64,000 nucleotides of DNA from Heliocidaris tuberculata. Its lineage: Eukaryota > Echinodermata > Echinoidea > Camarodonta > Echinometridae. Below the pieces are notes generated by a model. It was not told where the DNA came from and did not search any database. It worked only from the letters and a program-made list of their open reading frames with translations. Positions 21,286 through 33,104 of this stretch are shown here, piece by piece; position 1 is the stretch's first letter; each line of letters begins with the position of its first letter. Where the stretch lies: the NCBI GenBank assembly GCA_025618425.1, contig CM046842.1, positions 35,190,188-35,254,187 of the forward strand, in the 5' to 3' direction. The position numbers and the translations under genes are program-made.

Positions 21286-21559
21286 AACCTTTACGCCAAT
21301 CATCACACTGGATTATGAATAATCTATATCATGACGTCATTTCTTATATCATGATCTTGCGATGTCTTGCGATTATGTTTTACTGTACAGTTGCTATTTT
21401 ACAAACATTGTAATAGTTCATGTTCTGGATTCGCTTGTTTGAGCCGTACAATATTTCGTTTGTACATATAAGTAATGTTTTGCTGCAAGTATAATGAACC
21501 CTTTATCACTCGGCCATTATGACTGAACAGAATGATATCTGTAGTGAATATGATGGAAT

Positions 21560-22015
21560 GGCAGTATGAACTTTTTTCCGAAGGTTTATATTATACTTCC
21601 GATCGAGGCTTCATTAATCGGAAGGTTCATTATTAATCGGAATGTTGTTGTTGTTGTTGTTGTCGTTTTTTTTTTGTTTTTTTTTTGGTTTTGGTTTTTT
21701 TTAAAATTCCGATCGAAGGTTCGTAATGCCAGAAATGAGATAGGATCATAATTCTGAAACTAATATAGAGTTTTAAAAAATAAATTTAAACCTTCTGAGT
21801 TATGAAATCTATATCTTTCTTGGAATTGTGAACCTTAAACGAGTCGTCAGAATGGTAAACCTTCGTAATAGTGAACCTTCGGAGTAGCGCACCAAATGTC
21901 CGGAATCAAGAACCTTATTTCATTTTCGAAGTAAGGAACCCTCTGGTATAGGGAGTCTGTGTGTTCGGATTCATGGACCTTCCTAATTACCAACCTTCGG
22001 AAATACGAGAGCTTA
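21560..22015. repeat. Degenerate minisatellite of GAACCTTCGGAATA-type units
   Basis: Words such as CCGAAGGTT, GGAAGGTTC, GTGAACCTTCGGAGTA and CCAACCTTCGGAAATA recur at intervals of roughly 15-35 bp. They point one way before the (GTT)n/T tract at 21640-21700 and mainly the other way after it. No ORF survives in it. Confidence 0.65.
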
Positions 22016-22019
22016 ATTT

Positions 22020-22533
22020 TTGTGAACAGCTTTAAAAATCTTCGTTTATAATTACGTATCATTATATGCAGAATCTTTTTGGGCCTTCCAAAAGGCGGAT
22101 CTTTTAAAAATCATCGTGAGCTTAATCAATATTCAATACTATTAATAGAAATTTAGTAATTAGCGATATTAGTCGAACATCAACCCATATCTTAGCAGCG
22201 AGGTAATATTTTTTGGTAAGTTTTATGTCTAATCTAGTGTAATTCGATGACGAAACCACGTTATCTTGATGTTGTTTATTTCCCTTGACATTGTGCGATG
22301 AAAAAGATTCCGAAAAGAGATATCTTTAACCTTTCCTTTGCCACGAGATCAAATTGGCATAATCGCAGGCGTGCCACACGTGCAAATTGGCACAGTCATA
22401 AGAACCAGTAATTAAAAAAAAGAAAAAAAAGATATGCACTGTGTATTACAAAAGTTTTGTATAATAACCCACTTCCGGTCTCAATTTGCTAATTGATCAT
22501 GTTGATAATTCCTTAATAACCTGTATGTACTAC
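22020..22533. other. Gene-free stretch
   Basis: AT-rich with a short echo, CAAATTGGCA, at about 22352 and 22384. Nothing else was recognised. Confidence 0.4.
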
Positions 22534-22536
22534 AGT

Positions 22537-22730
22537 GGGTGATTTCAAGTTCGGTGTTGGTGTTGATGTTGGTGTTGAGAGCGTGAATTGGGCTGCTGAT
22601 TCTAGCCCCAACACCGAATTCGGGTTTATAAAAATAATATCAATCACCAATTTCAGGTTCGGTGTTGTGGCTGGTGCTAGTTTTGCCCCAACACCAACAC
22701 TAGCTTTTAACACCGAACGTGAATTCACCC
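22537..22730. mobile_element. Harbinger-like MITE, 194 bp, copy 1
   Basis: Starts GGGTGATTTCAAGTTCGGTG and ends AACACCGAACGTGAATTCACCC, so the termini are long inverted repeats. The 3-bp flanks are AGT (22534-22536) and AGT (22731-22733). Three-bp TSDs with GGG...CCC ends fit PIF/Harbinger. Copy 2 is at 40796-41025 with TSD AAT. The core has repeated GGTGTTGG and CCAACACC words. Confidence 0.75.
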
Positions 22731-22879
22731 AGTGTACTTTTATAATGTAACTTGATGACTAAAACTGAAGATATTTGTAAAACTACCCCCACCATGCCCA
22801 CTGTCGTATATTATTTGAGAAGCACGCAAAGAGTTATTGAATGATCATCACCACGGACTGAAACTTTGATGTACGTATA

Positions 22880-22880
22880 T

Positions 22881-22914
<34 letters not shown>
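22880..22914. repeat. (GA)n microsatellite
   Basis: A clean GA run after TATATATACA. Confidence 0.9.
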
Positions 22915-22916
<2 letters not shown>

Positions 22917-23054
22917 TTTAGAGGATGCTCCGTCATACATGTATGTTCCGGCGAAACTCGCCCGGGTTCTGTTTCGTTAAAGATATGGGGTTAAAGTGAG
23001 GGCGGCGATTGGATTTTAGTTTAGGCTTAGGGATAGTGTTACCTATAGTGTTCG

Positions 23055-23184
23055 GTCCTGGGGGTGATTCACTAACAGCTAAAATTAATTTTTGAAAGCT
23101 GTAGACCACTCAAATCATCAGAAAATTGATTTTTTTTTCTCACTTAAAATTGATTTTAGCTTATACTGAATCACCCCCAGGACT
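23055..23184. mobile_element. Short inverted-repeat element, about 130 bp
   Basis: Left GTCCTGGGGGTGATTCACTA and right TGAATCACCCCCAGGAC are inverted, with AGCTAAAAT repeated inward on both arms. The TSD is ambiguous. It shares only the GGGTGATT start with the Harbinger-like MITEs. Confidence 0.65.
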
Positions 23185-23590
23185 GGCTGAAGTATATTCA
23201 TGTAATTCGGTTAATGTACGAAATTACCGCGGAGCAATTGCCGCATGAGCATGTGTCGTACATTTACATTGTGATGCATTTCAATTTTGATGTCACATGT
23301 TGACTTGATCTTGAAATAGGTCATTTCCACTTTTTTGAATGCCAGATTTCATGCTTTTTAGCTGACAGAGTAATATTTTATTGCTCTAGAGCGCACGCCC
23401 CTAATAGCTATTCTACAGTCACTTTGATGCATATGACTCGAAAATGATAAATGCAACACAACATATTGAGATAATTTAGTTTTGGAATAAATGACCGCCA
23501 GAACATATTACTGTATTGTGATATTGGTTTGGTTTGATGGGCTATTTTACCTGACTGCTAAGAAAGCATGTTTACGCCTGTAACTAAAGC
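23185..23590. other. Gene-free stretch
   Basis: AT-rich unique-looking sequence with no recognised gene or element. Confidence 0.4.
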
Positions 23591-23593
23591 AAC

Positions 23594-23745
23594 CCAGGTG
23601 ACCGACGGCTTTAATTCGTCTCCGAAATGTCCGAGGGACTTAGTAATGAGGACCAATGCCTTACCAAAGGGCATCCACTTGGTTTCGAATCCGGGTCCTC
23701 CCAGTTACGATACTATTGCTCTACCACTGACCCATCGCGCCTGAG
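23594..23745 (-). mobile_element. tRNA-derived SINE, antisense
   Basis: On the minus strand the head reads GGGTCAGTGGTAGAGCAATA (A box), then GACCCGGATTCGAAACC (B box, plus 23681-23697). A tail follows with GGTAAGGCATTGGTCCTCAT and AAAGCCGTCGGTCACC. The tail matches the logic of the SINE at 3427 (TCGG..., GCGGTCC...). The window therefore has several copies of one SURF-like family. Confidence 0.75.
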
Positions 23746-23749
23746 GAAG

Positions 23750-24520
23750 TGAATTTTGGAAAGACAGAAATCAAACTTACTTTGTGCAAAGGAGGGAGAA
23801 ATCATATTTTATTTCTGGGATTATATTAAAGTTCAAGATTTTGGATTTTTTTTTCTAGACTATCTATATCGATGCTCTCGACTGCTCAGAGAGCTAATGA
23901 ACAATCTTGTCGCAAGATGGCGCTAAAACAGTCATTTAGAAAGGCCTATCAAGCTGGTAAATTTTAATCTTTATTGTCTTCTTTAGAAAGTCCCTTGAAT
24001 ATTCTTTATATTTTTTTTTTTCAAACACAAGTCTCCCTAATTTTTCCACTATCTCAAATATTTTCTTAAATATCTTGAAGTAACAGAAAGCTCCCTGAAA
24101 TAATATTTACAGGTATAAAACCGCTAATCATGGGCTGTCTTATTCTTGGTTTCCACACGTTATAAATTTTCACATGCTGTGCATCAGCTCATTAAATTGA
24201 ATAAAGGATGTATCCCTCTTATTAGTAACAATGATCTCGAAGATGGGATGCATCTACATTGAAAAGACCACACTCTATGTAATGAGGAGGGTGGGAAGGG
24301 TGGGGGTGGGGGGGGGCATTGTTAGTGATTATTAGGCTAGTAATATCATTATTGTATTCTCGAGATGACGGAAACGTGTAAAGGAATCAATGAAGTTCTG
24401 CTAATAAAATGATTTTATAATTCCTTCATCTTCTTTTTTTTAAATTACTAAATGATATTTCAAATATTTAGTATAGAATAATAACTGCCCTACGCAAAAA
24501 AGTGTGACCACATTGTCTTA
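23750..24520. other. Gene-free stretch
   Basis: AT-rich with T-runs near 23850 and 24010 and a poly-G patch near 24306. No gene seen. Confidence 0.4.
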
Positions 24521-24524
24521 CAGA

Positions 24525-25065
24525 TATAGAGAAAGAGAAATAGAGAAAGAGAGAGAGAGAGAGAGAAGGGTGCAGGAGGGAGAGAGAGGGGGTTGTAAGC
24601 AGAGAAAGATGTACAGTGAGAGTGAGTGTGTTTGAGAGGGAGAAGAGACGCCTGAATGGAGAAAGATTTACGACGAGAGTGAGTGAGAGAGAGAGAGAGA
24701 GAGAGAAGAGGCTAGGGTGTGAATAGATAAAGATGTACTCTGAGAACGTCAGAAAGAGAAAGAGAAATATGAGAGACGAGCTAACGCGATAAAAGAGAGG
24801 GAGCGAGAGGGAATGAGAGGGAGAAAAAGAAGGAGTGAGAGAGGGAAGATGAGTACAGGGATTGGGATAAACAGCAGTAAGCGTTAGCGAGAAAGACAGA
24901 GAGAAATGGAGAAAGAGGTAGAGGAATTAGCAAGTCCATGTAATTCAAGTCTAATGAAAGAAGACAGTAGAGAAAAATAGAGACAGACAGACAGACAAAC
25001 AAAGATAGAGAGAGGGATGGAGGAATCAGCAAGTCAATGTAATTCAAAGAGAGACAAGGAGAAAA
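24525..25065. repeat. Long (GA)n-rich block with ATTAGCAAGTCAATGTAATTC cassette
   Basis: Imperfect GA/GAGAAA repeats over about 500 bp. At 24925 and 25020 the GA tract ends in GGAATTAGCAAGTCCATG or GGAATCAGCAAGTCAATG followed by TAATTCAA. The same cassette recurs after GA tracts at about 38930, 44105 and 49980. Confidence 0.8.
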
Positions 25066-26040
25066 AGCATTCAGGATTATTTTTCCTATTTTAATTTACT
25101 TTGGTGGAGAAGGGCAAACATAGATTAATGTATTGTTAAAATTTCCTTTGGCAAGACAATAATCACGTCCACTTTACCGACTTGAGAAAAAAATATCTTG
25201 AAACAGAGCAATTGTAAATATATGATTACATTCTGAAGTTATTGCGAAATTTCCTGTTGGATATAAACATCTTTGACAAGAGAATATTTATATTGATTAT
25301 GTAAATTATGAATTATATTAATCAATTCTATATAACAAAGAAAATGTATCCATGAACATGAAAACAGAATTGTACATGAATATAATTTTTCCTCATCCCT
25401 CCCCCCCCCGCCCCCCTGAAAGCTGGGAGGGATGATTGTACATACCACCACCCCCTTCCCACTTCAAAAAACGGTGGGGGATGCATTGATAGTGATAGAG
25501 AGAGGGGGTGGATAGAGAAGAGAACAAGAAGAAGAAGAAGAAGAGAGAGAGAGAAGAAGAGATGAGAGAGAGGGAGAGAGGATGAGAAAGAAAGAGAAAT
25601 CATAAATAGATAATGAAAGCATAATTAAATGTTTATAGTGTACTAGCATGACAGGTGTAATGGGGAATGGGGGAGGGGGCATCCTACTTACTAGAAAGAT
25701 GAAATGCGAGAGATCAAGGCCATAGAGTAAGAAGACTGACAGAGAGGGCCCTATCTTCTTCATTTTATGCTACCTACCCTCTCTTTTCCCTTCAATTTCT
25801 CTCTCTCTCTCTCTCTCTTTCTCTATCTATCTCTCTCACGCTATCTCCATCTCTCTCTATCTACTTATCTATCTTCTTCTCTCTCTCTCTCTCTCTCTCT
25901 TTATTCCCCACATAGCTATACTACATTCATAAATGCTCTATTAATATAGTTGAATATAAATCAGTATGACTTGTATCTTCTTTCCTTAAAAACAAGACAA
26001 AACTTGATTATCATCCATATATAATGAAAAATTAAGCCCC
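25066..26040. repeat. AT-rich stretch with GA, CT and poly-C tracts
   Basis: Poly-C near 25398, GA/GAA at 25495-25600 and CT at 25795-25905. The word GCGAGAGATCAAGGCCA near 25707 also occurs near 13980. Leu/Ser/Pro-rich ORFs are spurious. Confidence 0.7.
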
Positions 26041-26217
26041 TAAATGCCATGTTTTACAACTCCAAAGAAATTTTTCTAGGTAGAGCTGGTTATTTTCCTC
26101 CAACATTTATTACTAGCATTTTTTTGGGGGGGGGGGGGGGGGAGGGCATACTGGATATCATAGGCGTAATGAGCACTTTGAATACAGTTCATCTGATGTT
26201 AATAGTTTCCCGTTATT

Positions 26218-26410
26218 CACATACCGTACATATCAATCTATTTATATAGAGCAGCGGTGCTCATCTTGTGTCAATACTTCTATATACATTGTGCAAAAAG
26301 TATACTAGTTTATAATACCATACATGTCGATCTATTTACAAAGAGCAGCCGTGTTCATCTTTGTCAATACTTCTATATATATTGTGCAACAAAATATACA
26401 ATACTCCTAA
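26218..26410. repeat. Tandem duplication of about 98 bp, two units
   Basis: ATCTATTTATATAGAGCAGC...TCAATACTTCTATATACATTGTGC is repeated as ATCTATTTACAAAGAGCAGC...TCAATACTTCTATATATATTGTGC. No ORF is shared between the units. Confidence 0.8.
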
Positions 26411-26937
26411 TTTCCACATTTCTGCACTGTATGCAAGCATGCATGCGTGGGAAGTGTCAATGAAAATTTTAAGCCCAATCAGTGCTTGACAAGTACGCAT
26501 TGGTTTGAAGTGGGATGGTACAGGAAGCCATCTTGACTGTACCTGAAGCACAATATTACAAGTAGATTGATTCTCAAACAAAGTTTGTAACTATCAAAGG
26601 AGTATCTAGATGATCAACTTTCTATCGGACTTTATATTACGAAGGTTGGAATATTAAGCAACATACCTTTAGAAAAGGTAAGCTATATTTGGTTCCTTTT
26701 GTTAAAAACAATTTTTTTTTTTTTTTTTTTTTTCCCCTTCCACAGGGTTCTTTATTTACAAAAAACAAATTCAACAAATACAAATAATCATATACTTTCG
26801 TATTCAGGATAGTGCAACAGAATGAGTAAACAATGGCATAACAATGAACATCACGGCCCAAACTTAAGGGCAGAGAAAAATAAAGATTTCTTTTTTTCAA
26901 TACATATGATATAAAACAATACATAGTAAATTGATCA

Positions 26938-27906
26938 TTTTCATGTTGTCACGCTGCCAACACTCTCAAAACATTTTCTGAATAGAAACCATTTCTTCAG
27001 TAATTTCTTTTCTTTGAGATTCGTTTGATAAATGTATTTTTCCATTTCGTAATAACATTTTACGGCTAATATAATTTTCTCAAATGAAGGTAATTGATTT
27101 TGTAATTTGGCATGAAATATTTCTCGTCGTACAACCATCAGTATACAGTTTAGTGCATTGTTATTGATACCGCAAAATCCAAACAACTTATTTTGATTTG
27201 TAAGTATAACCTTTTCCCCAGTATTATGAAGTACCCAGTACTCAAATTTAGACCATATTACATTCGTGTACTGACAAGAGCAAAACACGTGTATAATGGT
27301 TTCTTCACTGTTATTACAAAAGGTGCATTTTTTATCAGTTACCACACCAAATTTCAACAATGCATCTCTCATATATAATATTCTGTTTAAAATCTTGATT
27401 TGGAACCATCTCATATTGGTATCTATTGATTGAAAAGGAATTAAACAATATGACCCCCATCGTTCATCCTGAATATCTAAGAATTTTTTCCACTTTATAA
27501 GACTTTTACATTCTTTGACTTTGTATTTTAAGAAAGACTGATAGATATGGGAACAACCAGATTTTGTTTTCACTATAAGGTGCAAAGCTTCAGGAATTAT
27601 AGGTTCTATGGCCTTTGGAATTACACGTGTACTCTTTTCAAAACCTGACCGAACAGCATTACATAGACCATAGTACTGGAGAAAGTTTGTTTGTATGTCA
27701 AACCGACGTTGAAAATCAAAATATGAAAGAAAAGATCCGTCTTGTTCTAAAATGTCATTCACAAAACGTATTCCCTTTACACTCCAGGACCTAAAGTATA
27801 TTACTCTACCATTCATTTTTATTTGGGGGTTATTCCAAAGAGGTTGACATGCAATATTTTCGATAAAAAGTTCCACCAGGTCTGACCATGCTAAAAGAAC
27901 CTCTTT
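26938..27906 (-). pseudogene. LINE ORF2 C-terminus with zinc-knuckle-like motif
   Basis: After a stop at 27904-27906 (PF*KEV) the frame continues without change to a natural end near 26938. It contains KKCTFCNNSEETIIHVFCSC, a Cys-x2-Cys...His-x3-Cys arrangement typical of the zf-RVT domain that follows L1/Tx1 reverse transcriptases. Confidence 0.8.
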
Positions 27907-29520
27907 CTAAAATGGATTTGGTGTCAAGTCTGCCAAGTTTTTGTAGTAAATAGATCCCATATACAAATGAAAAGAATAATTTTGAGGCAAGAACGAATAA
28001 AACATATGGAAAGTGTAATTTTTTACCTGAGAATCACTTACAAATCTTCTAATCCACGATATCTTTAGAGATTTGGCATGAATAAAAATATTAATCATTT
28101 TAACTCCGCCTTCAGAGTATAGTTGACACATTTGTTCTCTACTTATCTTATCAGGTTTGTTACCCCAGATAAACGCATAAAAAGAACGGTTTATATCTAT
28201 CATAATTTGAGAATTAGGTTCTGGAAGTGATAATAACAAATAATTTAGTTTTGGTACCAACAAACTTTTAACTACAGTTATCCTCCCTAAGACAGTTAAG
28301 GTTCTTTTTGACCATGACATAATTTGGCGTTTTATTTCTTTAATTTTTTCACAATAATTATGATTGACCATTTCTAACAAGTTAACCGAAAAGTCTATTC
28401 CTAGGTATCTCGAGTAACCTTCGGATACCCAATTTAGTTTGTGTTCTGGCATTAATTGTTTCTTACAGGCCCTATTTTTTCCGATCCATATCACTTGAGT
28501 TTTCGTAATGTTTATCTTAAGGTTTGACATTTTTTCAAAATCATCTAGAATACTTAGTGCACAGTGTAACTCTTCCTTTGTACCATTAAGTGTCAAAAGA
28601 GTGTCATCTGCGTATTGTAGGAGTTTACTTGTTTTTCCATTTAAATACAAACCAGATATAGAATTGGAGCGCCTAATCAAAATTCCTAGTATTTCGCTAA
28701 CAAGTAAAAAAAGGTAGGGCGATAAAGGGTCTCCTTGACGACACCCTCGTCCTATAACAAATCTCTCTGTACAAAATCCATTTACTGTAACACTAGAAGA
28801 CGCATTTTCATAAAATAAATGAATTCATTTTTTCAATGATGGCCCGAAGCGAAAGAAATCAAGAACATTAAAGAGAAACTTATGCGATACAGAATCAAAT
28901 GCCTTTTCGAAATCAATAATCAACAACATGCCTGGTATATCTCTAAGTTCTGTGTACAGTAGCGTATCGTAAAGTAAACGAATATTTTCCCCAATAAAAC
29001 GCCCTTTTAAGAATCCCTTTTGATTCTCGTGTATTAAATAGGGCAGCACATGCTTCAGTCGATTTGATATACATCCAGATGCTATTTTGTATATAACATT
29101 TAACAGTGAAATAGGACGCCAATTCTTTAGTAAATGTCGAGGTTTGTTCCCTTTAGGTATCAGTGTGATTATACCTATTTTTTGTGACTGCGACAGTTCT
29201 CCTGTGAAGTAAGCGTAGTTCAAAGATTTGATAATGAATGTTTTAAGATATTGCCAAAATAATCGATAAAATTCAACAGTGAAACCATCTTGCCCTGGGG
29301 ATTTGTTAGTCTTCATACTTTTGAGCATTTGATAAACCTCCTCTTCTCTCAAAGGACCTTCCAATATTGTGGACATTTCCGGAGTTAACTTAGGAATATC
29401 TGAGTGGTTTAATAATGTATCAAGATTTACGTCTTCAGTTTCTTTACTCGCATACAAATTTGAGTAAAACCTAAATATTTCTTTTAATATACAATCCTGT
29501 CCACTAATAACATTCTCCAT
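27907..29520 (-). pseudogene. LINE ORF2 reverse transcriptase
   Basis: Motifs in order: NKSPGQDGFTVEFY, NWRPISLLNVIYK, GFLKGRFIGENI, LLIIDFEKAFDSVS, then a Trp-to-TGA stop after GPSLKK (28822-28824), RQGDPLSPYLFLL, and the catalytic YADDT near 28600. LKINITKTQVIW and RYLGIDF follow. The order and the long RT-distal region fit the L1/Tx1 group. The protein cannot be made without suppression or correction. Confidence 0.88.
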
Positions 29521-29959
29521 TCTCTGTTGACAATTGACGTATTTCTTTATTTACTTTATTCTGTTTTTCTAAGTTTAAAAAGAATTTTGATGGCTTTTCT
29601 CCAAGCTCCATCCACTTGATTCTTGATCTCATAGCGATGCCATCATTTACTTTCAAGCGAAGAGTTTCAAGTTGTGATTTTCTGTTATTTAATTCTATCA
29701 ATACAGCAGTCTTATCATTCGATATCACTAATTTTTGTTCCAGTTCTTCTATATTTCTTTCTAGTTCCTTTTCCCGATTTACATTTTTTTTCTTGATGAA
29801 AGAGCCATATGATATAGATTCTCCACGTAATATCATCATCAAAGTTTCAAAAAATAACTGGTCATTGATAGAAAATTCACATTCCCCAACTATATTATCA
29901 TTTTGATCAAACTCCACTTTATCTTTTGCGTAAAATGTAATTGTCTCTTTTATAGTTTT

Positions 29960-30756
29960 AGTAATTTTGGAAACAAAAATTTCATCTTTTAATAGAGAAT
30001 TGTTAAACTTCCAAGTTCCGGGGCCCCTTTTAATCTGATTTAAACTCAAGTTAAGACGAATTAATGAATGGTCTGTTCGATAACCAGAGATAATATCGGA
30101 TTTATGAACTAAAGAAAGCAATTCTGATGAAATTAAAAAGAAATCTAATCTACCTTGTTTAAAGGATTCGGCTGCCGCCATGTATAGTACTTTTTCATTG
30201 GATATCTAATTCTCCATGGGTCGCAAAGGTCTAATTCATTCTTCATATTGTTTACCTGCTGTCTCGCTCTAGGGTTATTTACATGTAAATAATTATGAGT
30301 ATCAAAGGTGTGGTCCTGAACTAAATTCCAGTCCCCACAGATAATGACATGTGGATTATCGAATTCAATTATAATACGTTGAAGATCTGCGAAAAAGGTT
30401 GGATTATCAGTGTTTGGTCCATATAAAGACGCAAGAGTAATACCGTATTCATACAGGGTCAAGTCTAAAACTACCAAATTTCCCCGATTATCTATTCTAC
30501 AGTTGTTAACTTTGACCGCAATAGTATCCTTGAAAAGAATTGCTACTCCTCTAGAGCTGGATGTATGATGGGAGAAAAAACAGCCGCCTCCCCAATCCCT
30601 ATGTATTTCTGTTTCTATTTCAGGAGTAAAGTGGGTATCTTGGATACAACATATATCGTATGATTTCGATTTCAAATATAACAGTACATCTTTTCTTTTC
30701 TTATCGCTAGCTAAGCCGTGACAGTTCATTGAAATAAAAGTAATGTCATCCTGCAT
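29960..30756 (-). pseudogene. LINE ORF2 N-terminus: AP endonuclease
   Basis: Begins FISMNCHGLASDKKRKDV (catalytic Asn region), then CIQDTHF, SLYGPNTDNPTF, VIICGDWNLV and, after a one-base frameshift near 30160, KQGRLDFFLISSEL and YRTDHSLI (terminal Asp-His). These are the APE-type endonuclease motifs in order. QDTHF replaces the more usual QETH. The frame breaks after WRQPNPL and resumes in the next frame. Confidence 0.85.
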
Positions 30757-31044
30757 CAGAAAAGAGTTTTATGGCGAGAAAAGGCAACGAACTACCTGTG
30801 GAAGCATTTTTCAATATAGACACAAACAAAACAACGAAACAACTACACAACACACGAACACGGAACACAAAGGTGGGCTCGCTCTGCGAGCCCGAATAAC
30901 GCCACGCCCGATAAGCCCCGGGAAACATCATCGCGGCCAAGGCAAAAGAAAAAGGCCTGTAGGGATACCATCCCTAAATCCTCTCAAGACCCTCTGAAAT
31001 ACTAGAGTCATTATTTAAAGCAGGGAACTGTAACTAAGAACCCT

Positions 31045-31391
31045 GTTTAAAGTATATTTGTGGAAGAGTGAATTCACACAGTGCGATATCAAACAGCACT
31101 GACAAAATACGACACCTAAAATCCATCCTGGAAAACCTGATATCAAGATTTTTCTTTCTCATATGACTTGGTAGGTAAAGAAAAGAGACAAGTATACGAG
31201 AACAAAGCATCAAAAATCCTTTTTGATGAAAACGTGATATAAAGACATGTCTATTTCTCATGAGATTCAATTTGAAAAGAAAAGGGACAACTATTTCAGA
31301 ATAAAGCACCCAAAATCCTTTCGATAAGAACCCAATATAAAGATGTCTCTTTCTCTGAAGACGAAAGAAGAAAGAAAGAAGAAGAAGAGAG

Positions 31392-31424
<33 letters not shown>

Positions 31425-32009
31425 ATACCAGAACGAATAAAAATCGTTTTTGTGGAAACTTGATATAAAGACATGTTTCTGTCTCATAAAACTAGGTTGG
31501 TAAAAGAGAAAGGAAAATAATACCAGAACAAATCACCGAAAAATTTTTTGGTGAAAGTTTAACATCAAGATATGTCTTTTTCTCATGAGACGTGATTTGA
31601 TGGGAAACAGGACAAGTATTCACGGGGGGGGGGGGGGGGGGGGGGGGGGAAAAGGGGGAAGAAAAAAAAAAATTGTGGAAAATAGAATTCCCACTGTGCG
31701 ATATCAAACAGCACTGACAAAAAAAAACACACACACAAAAAAAAAACCGACACCTAAAATCCATCTTGGAAAAACCTGATATTAAGATGTTTCATTCTTA
31801 TAAGACTTGGAAGGTAAAGAAAAGGGACAAGTATACGAAAACTAAGCATCAAAAATCCTTTTGATGAAAATGTGATATAAAGACATGACTATTTCTCATG
31901 AGACTCGATTTGAACAGAAAAAGGACAACTTGATTCAGAACAACATATCAAAAATCCTTTCGATAAAAACCCAATATAAAGATGTCTCTTTCTCTGAAGA
32001 CGATAGGAG

Positions 32010-32041
<32 letters not shown>

Positions 32042-32115
32042 AATTGTGGAAAAGTGAATTCACACAGTGCAATATCAAAACAGCACTTACAAAAAACTAC
32101 ACCTAATACCCATCT
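31045..32115. repeat. Higher-order tandem repeat, about 98-bp subunits
   Basis: Subunits with GATATAAAGACATGTCT, TTTCTCATGAGA, GAAAAGGGACAA and CAAAAATCCTTTCGATGAA repeat at about 98 bp. Blocks starting TTGTGGAAAAGTGAATTCAC with CAGTGCGATATCAAACAGCAC recur at about 31060, 31670 and 32042. Homopolymers, A over 25 near 31392 and G near 30 at 31625, interrupt it. ORFs here are not conserved. Confidence 0.85.
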
Positions 32116-32119
32116 TGGA

Positions 32120-32780
32120 AAAAAAGAGAAAAGAAAAGTACTGTCCTTCACAAAGAAGGAAGGTCATTTTGCTTTATATCCCTTGAAAAGTTAGTTTAAG
32201 TTGCAAAGTAACATCAGACGATCAACTTGATCTCAAAGTGTATCACCCTATAGACATGATAAACGACCTTCTACAAATATATAATAAAATACTGGCATAC
32301 ATATGCAATTCGGTTGCATTTTGAATTGTTGTATACTGAATAATTGCGTTAAAAAACAGCTGTTTAAATTGCATATAGCTCACATTCACTTACTCTAGCA
32401 GAAGGCATAAAACTTGTCAATGAATGTCGAAACCCCCTTTGAGTTAGACATTCCAACGTATTGGCAGGTGACAACATCAATGAGGGAGGACACGCTATTT
32501 TGCGGATAAAAAACATGTACGTGCATATTCCGCACCTCTTTAACTCATATCTGTATCTGATAGGCCTATATAAAAAATAGTATATCAGTAAACTACTGAA
32601 CTCATTTAGATGTAAAGGTGATACTGAGATAAATTTTCCCTTTTCTGAAAATTGCCTCAAAATATCTACCGGTGACGTATATCAGGAGAGTATGTGCTCA
32701 ATTACGATTAATTTCTTGTACTTGGAGTCATACTTCATTTGTTGTATGTTAAGTACCAATACAATAAAACCATTTCGCCA
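32120..32780. other. Gene-free stretch
   Basis: AT-rich, no recognised gene or repeat. The longest minus-strand frame (32364-32660) shows no domain. Confidence 0.4.
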
Positions 32781-32790
32781 TCTTTGAAAA

Positions 32791-33096
32791 CAGGCCTGCT
32801 ACGAACCGTCGCGCGACCACGCCACACGGCACACCAACCCCAACCTCACGAAGGGTAGGGCGCAACACCCTGCGAAACACCCCCCTCCCACAGGCGAACC
32901 GCCCGGTCCAGTCCACCCAACACCCCATAAAAAAGCATTGCAAATCCACGAACTCTCACGTCCCCGCCAACAAGAGGGGGGCACCCCACAAACACCACAC
33001 CCACCCCCCCGCGAACCCAGGGCCTAGCATCCACGAAAGGTCGCGCAACACGACGACGCGACGCGAGCGCGACCACACGACGGCTCGCAGCAAGCC
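32791..33096. mobile_element. GC-rich inverted-repeat element, 306 bp
   Basis: A sharply GC-rich island in AT-rich surroundings. The left end CAGGCCTGCTACGAACCGTC is mirrored by CGACGGCTCGCAGCAAGCC (16 of 19 positions over the core). Flanks are TTTGAAAA (32783-32790) and TTTGAAGC (33097-33104), a partial 8-bp match. Overlapping minus-strand frames across it are a composition effect. Confidence 0.65.
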
Positions 33097-33104
33097 TTTG
33101 AAGC

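Larger units (their letters stand above)
26711..31010 (-). mobile_element. Tx1/L1-type non-LTR retrotransposon, antisense, lightly broken
   Basis: Reading right to left: an AP endonuclease region (30756 to about 29960), reverse transcriptase (about 29400 to 28000), a C-terminal Cys/His zinc motif (about 27350), a 3' UTR and a poly(A) seen as poly-T at 26711-26733. Compared with a continuous frame there are two single-base frameshifts (near 30160 and 29510) and two Trp-to-stop changes (28822-28824 and 27904-27906). Few lesions suggest a fairly recent insertion. ORF1 is not recognised upstream; sequence to about 31010 may be 5' UTR or inter-ORF. No confident TSD was found. Confidence 0.85.

Noticed and set aside
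20925..21318. Two overlapping ~120-residue Leu/Ser/Pro-rich frames
   Set aside because: They lie in a CT-rich tract and overlap in two frames of the same strand.
22513..22750. 71-codon frames on both strands
   Set aside because: They fall within the Harbinger-like MITE and arise from its inverted repeats.
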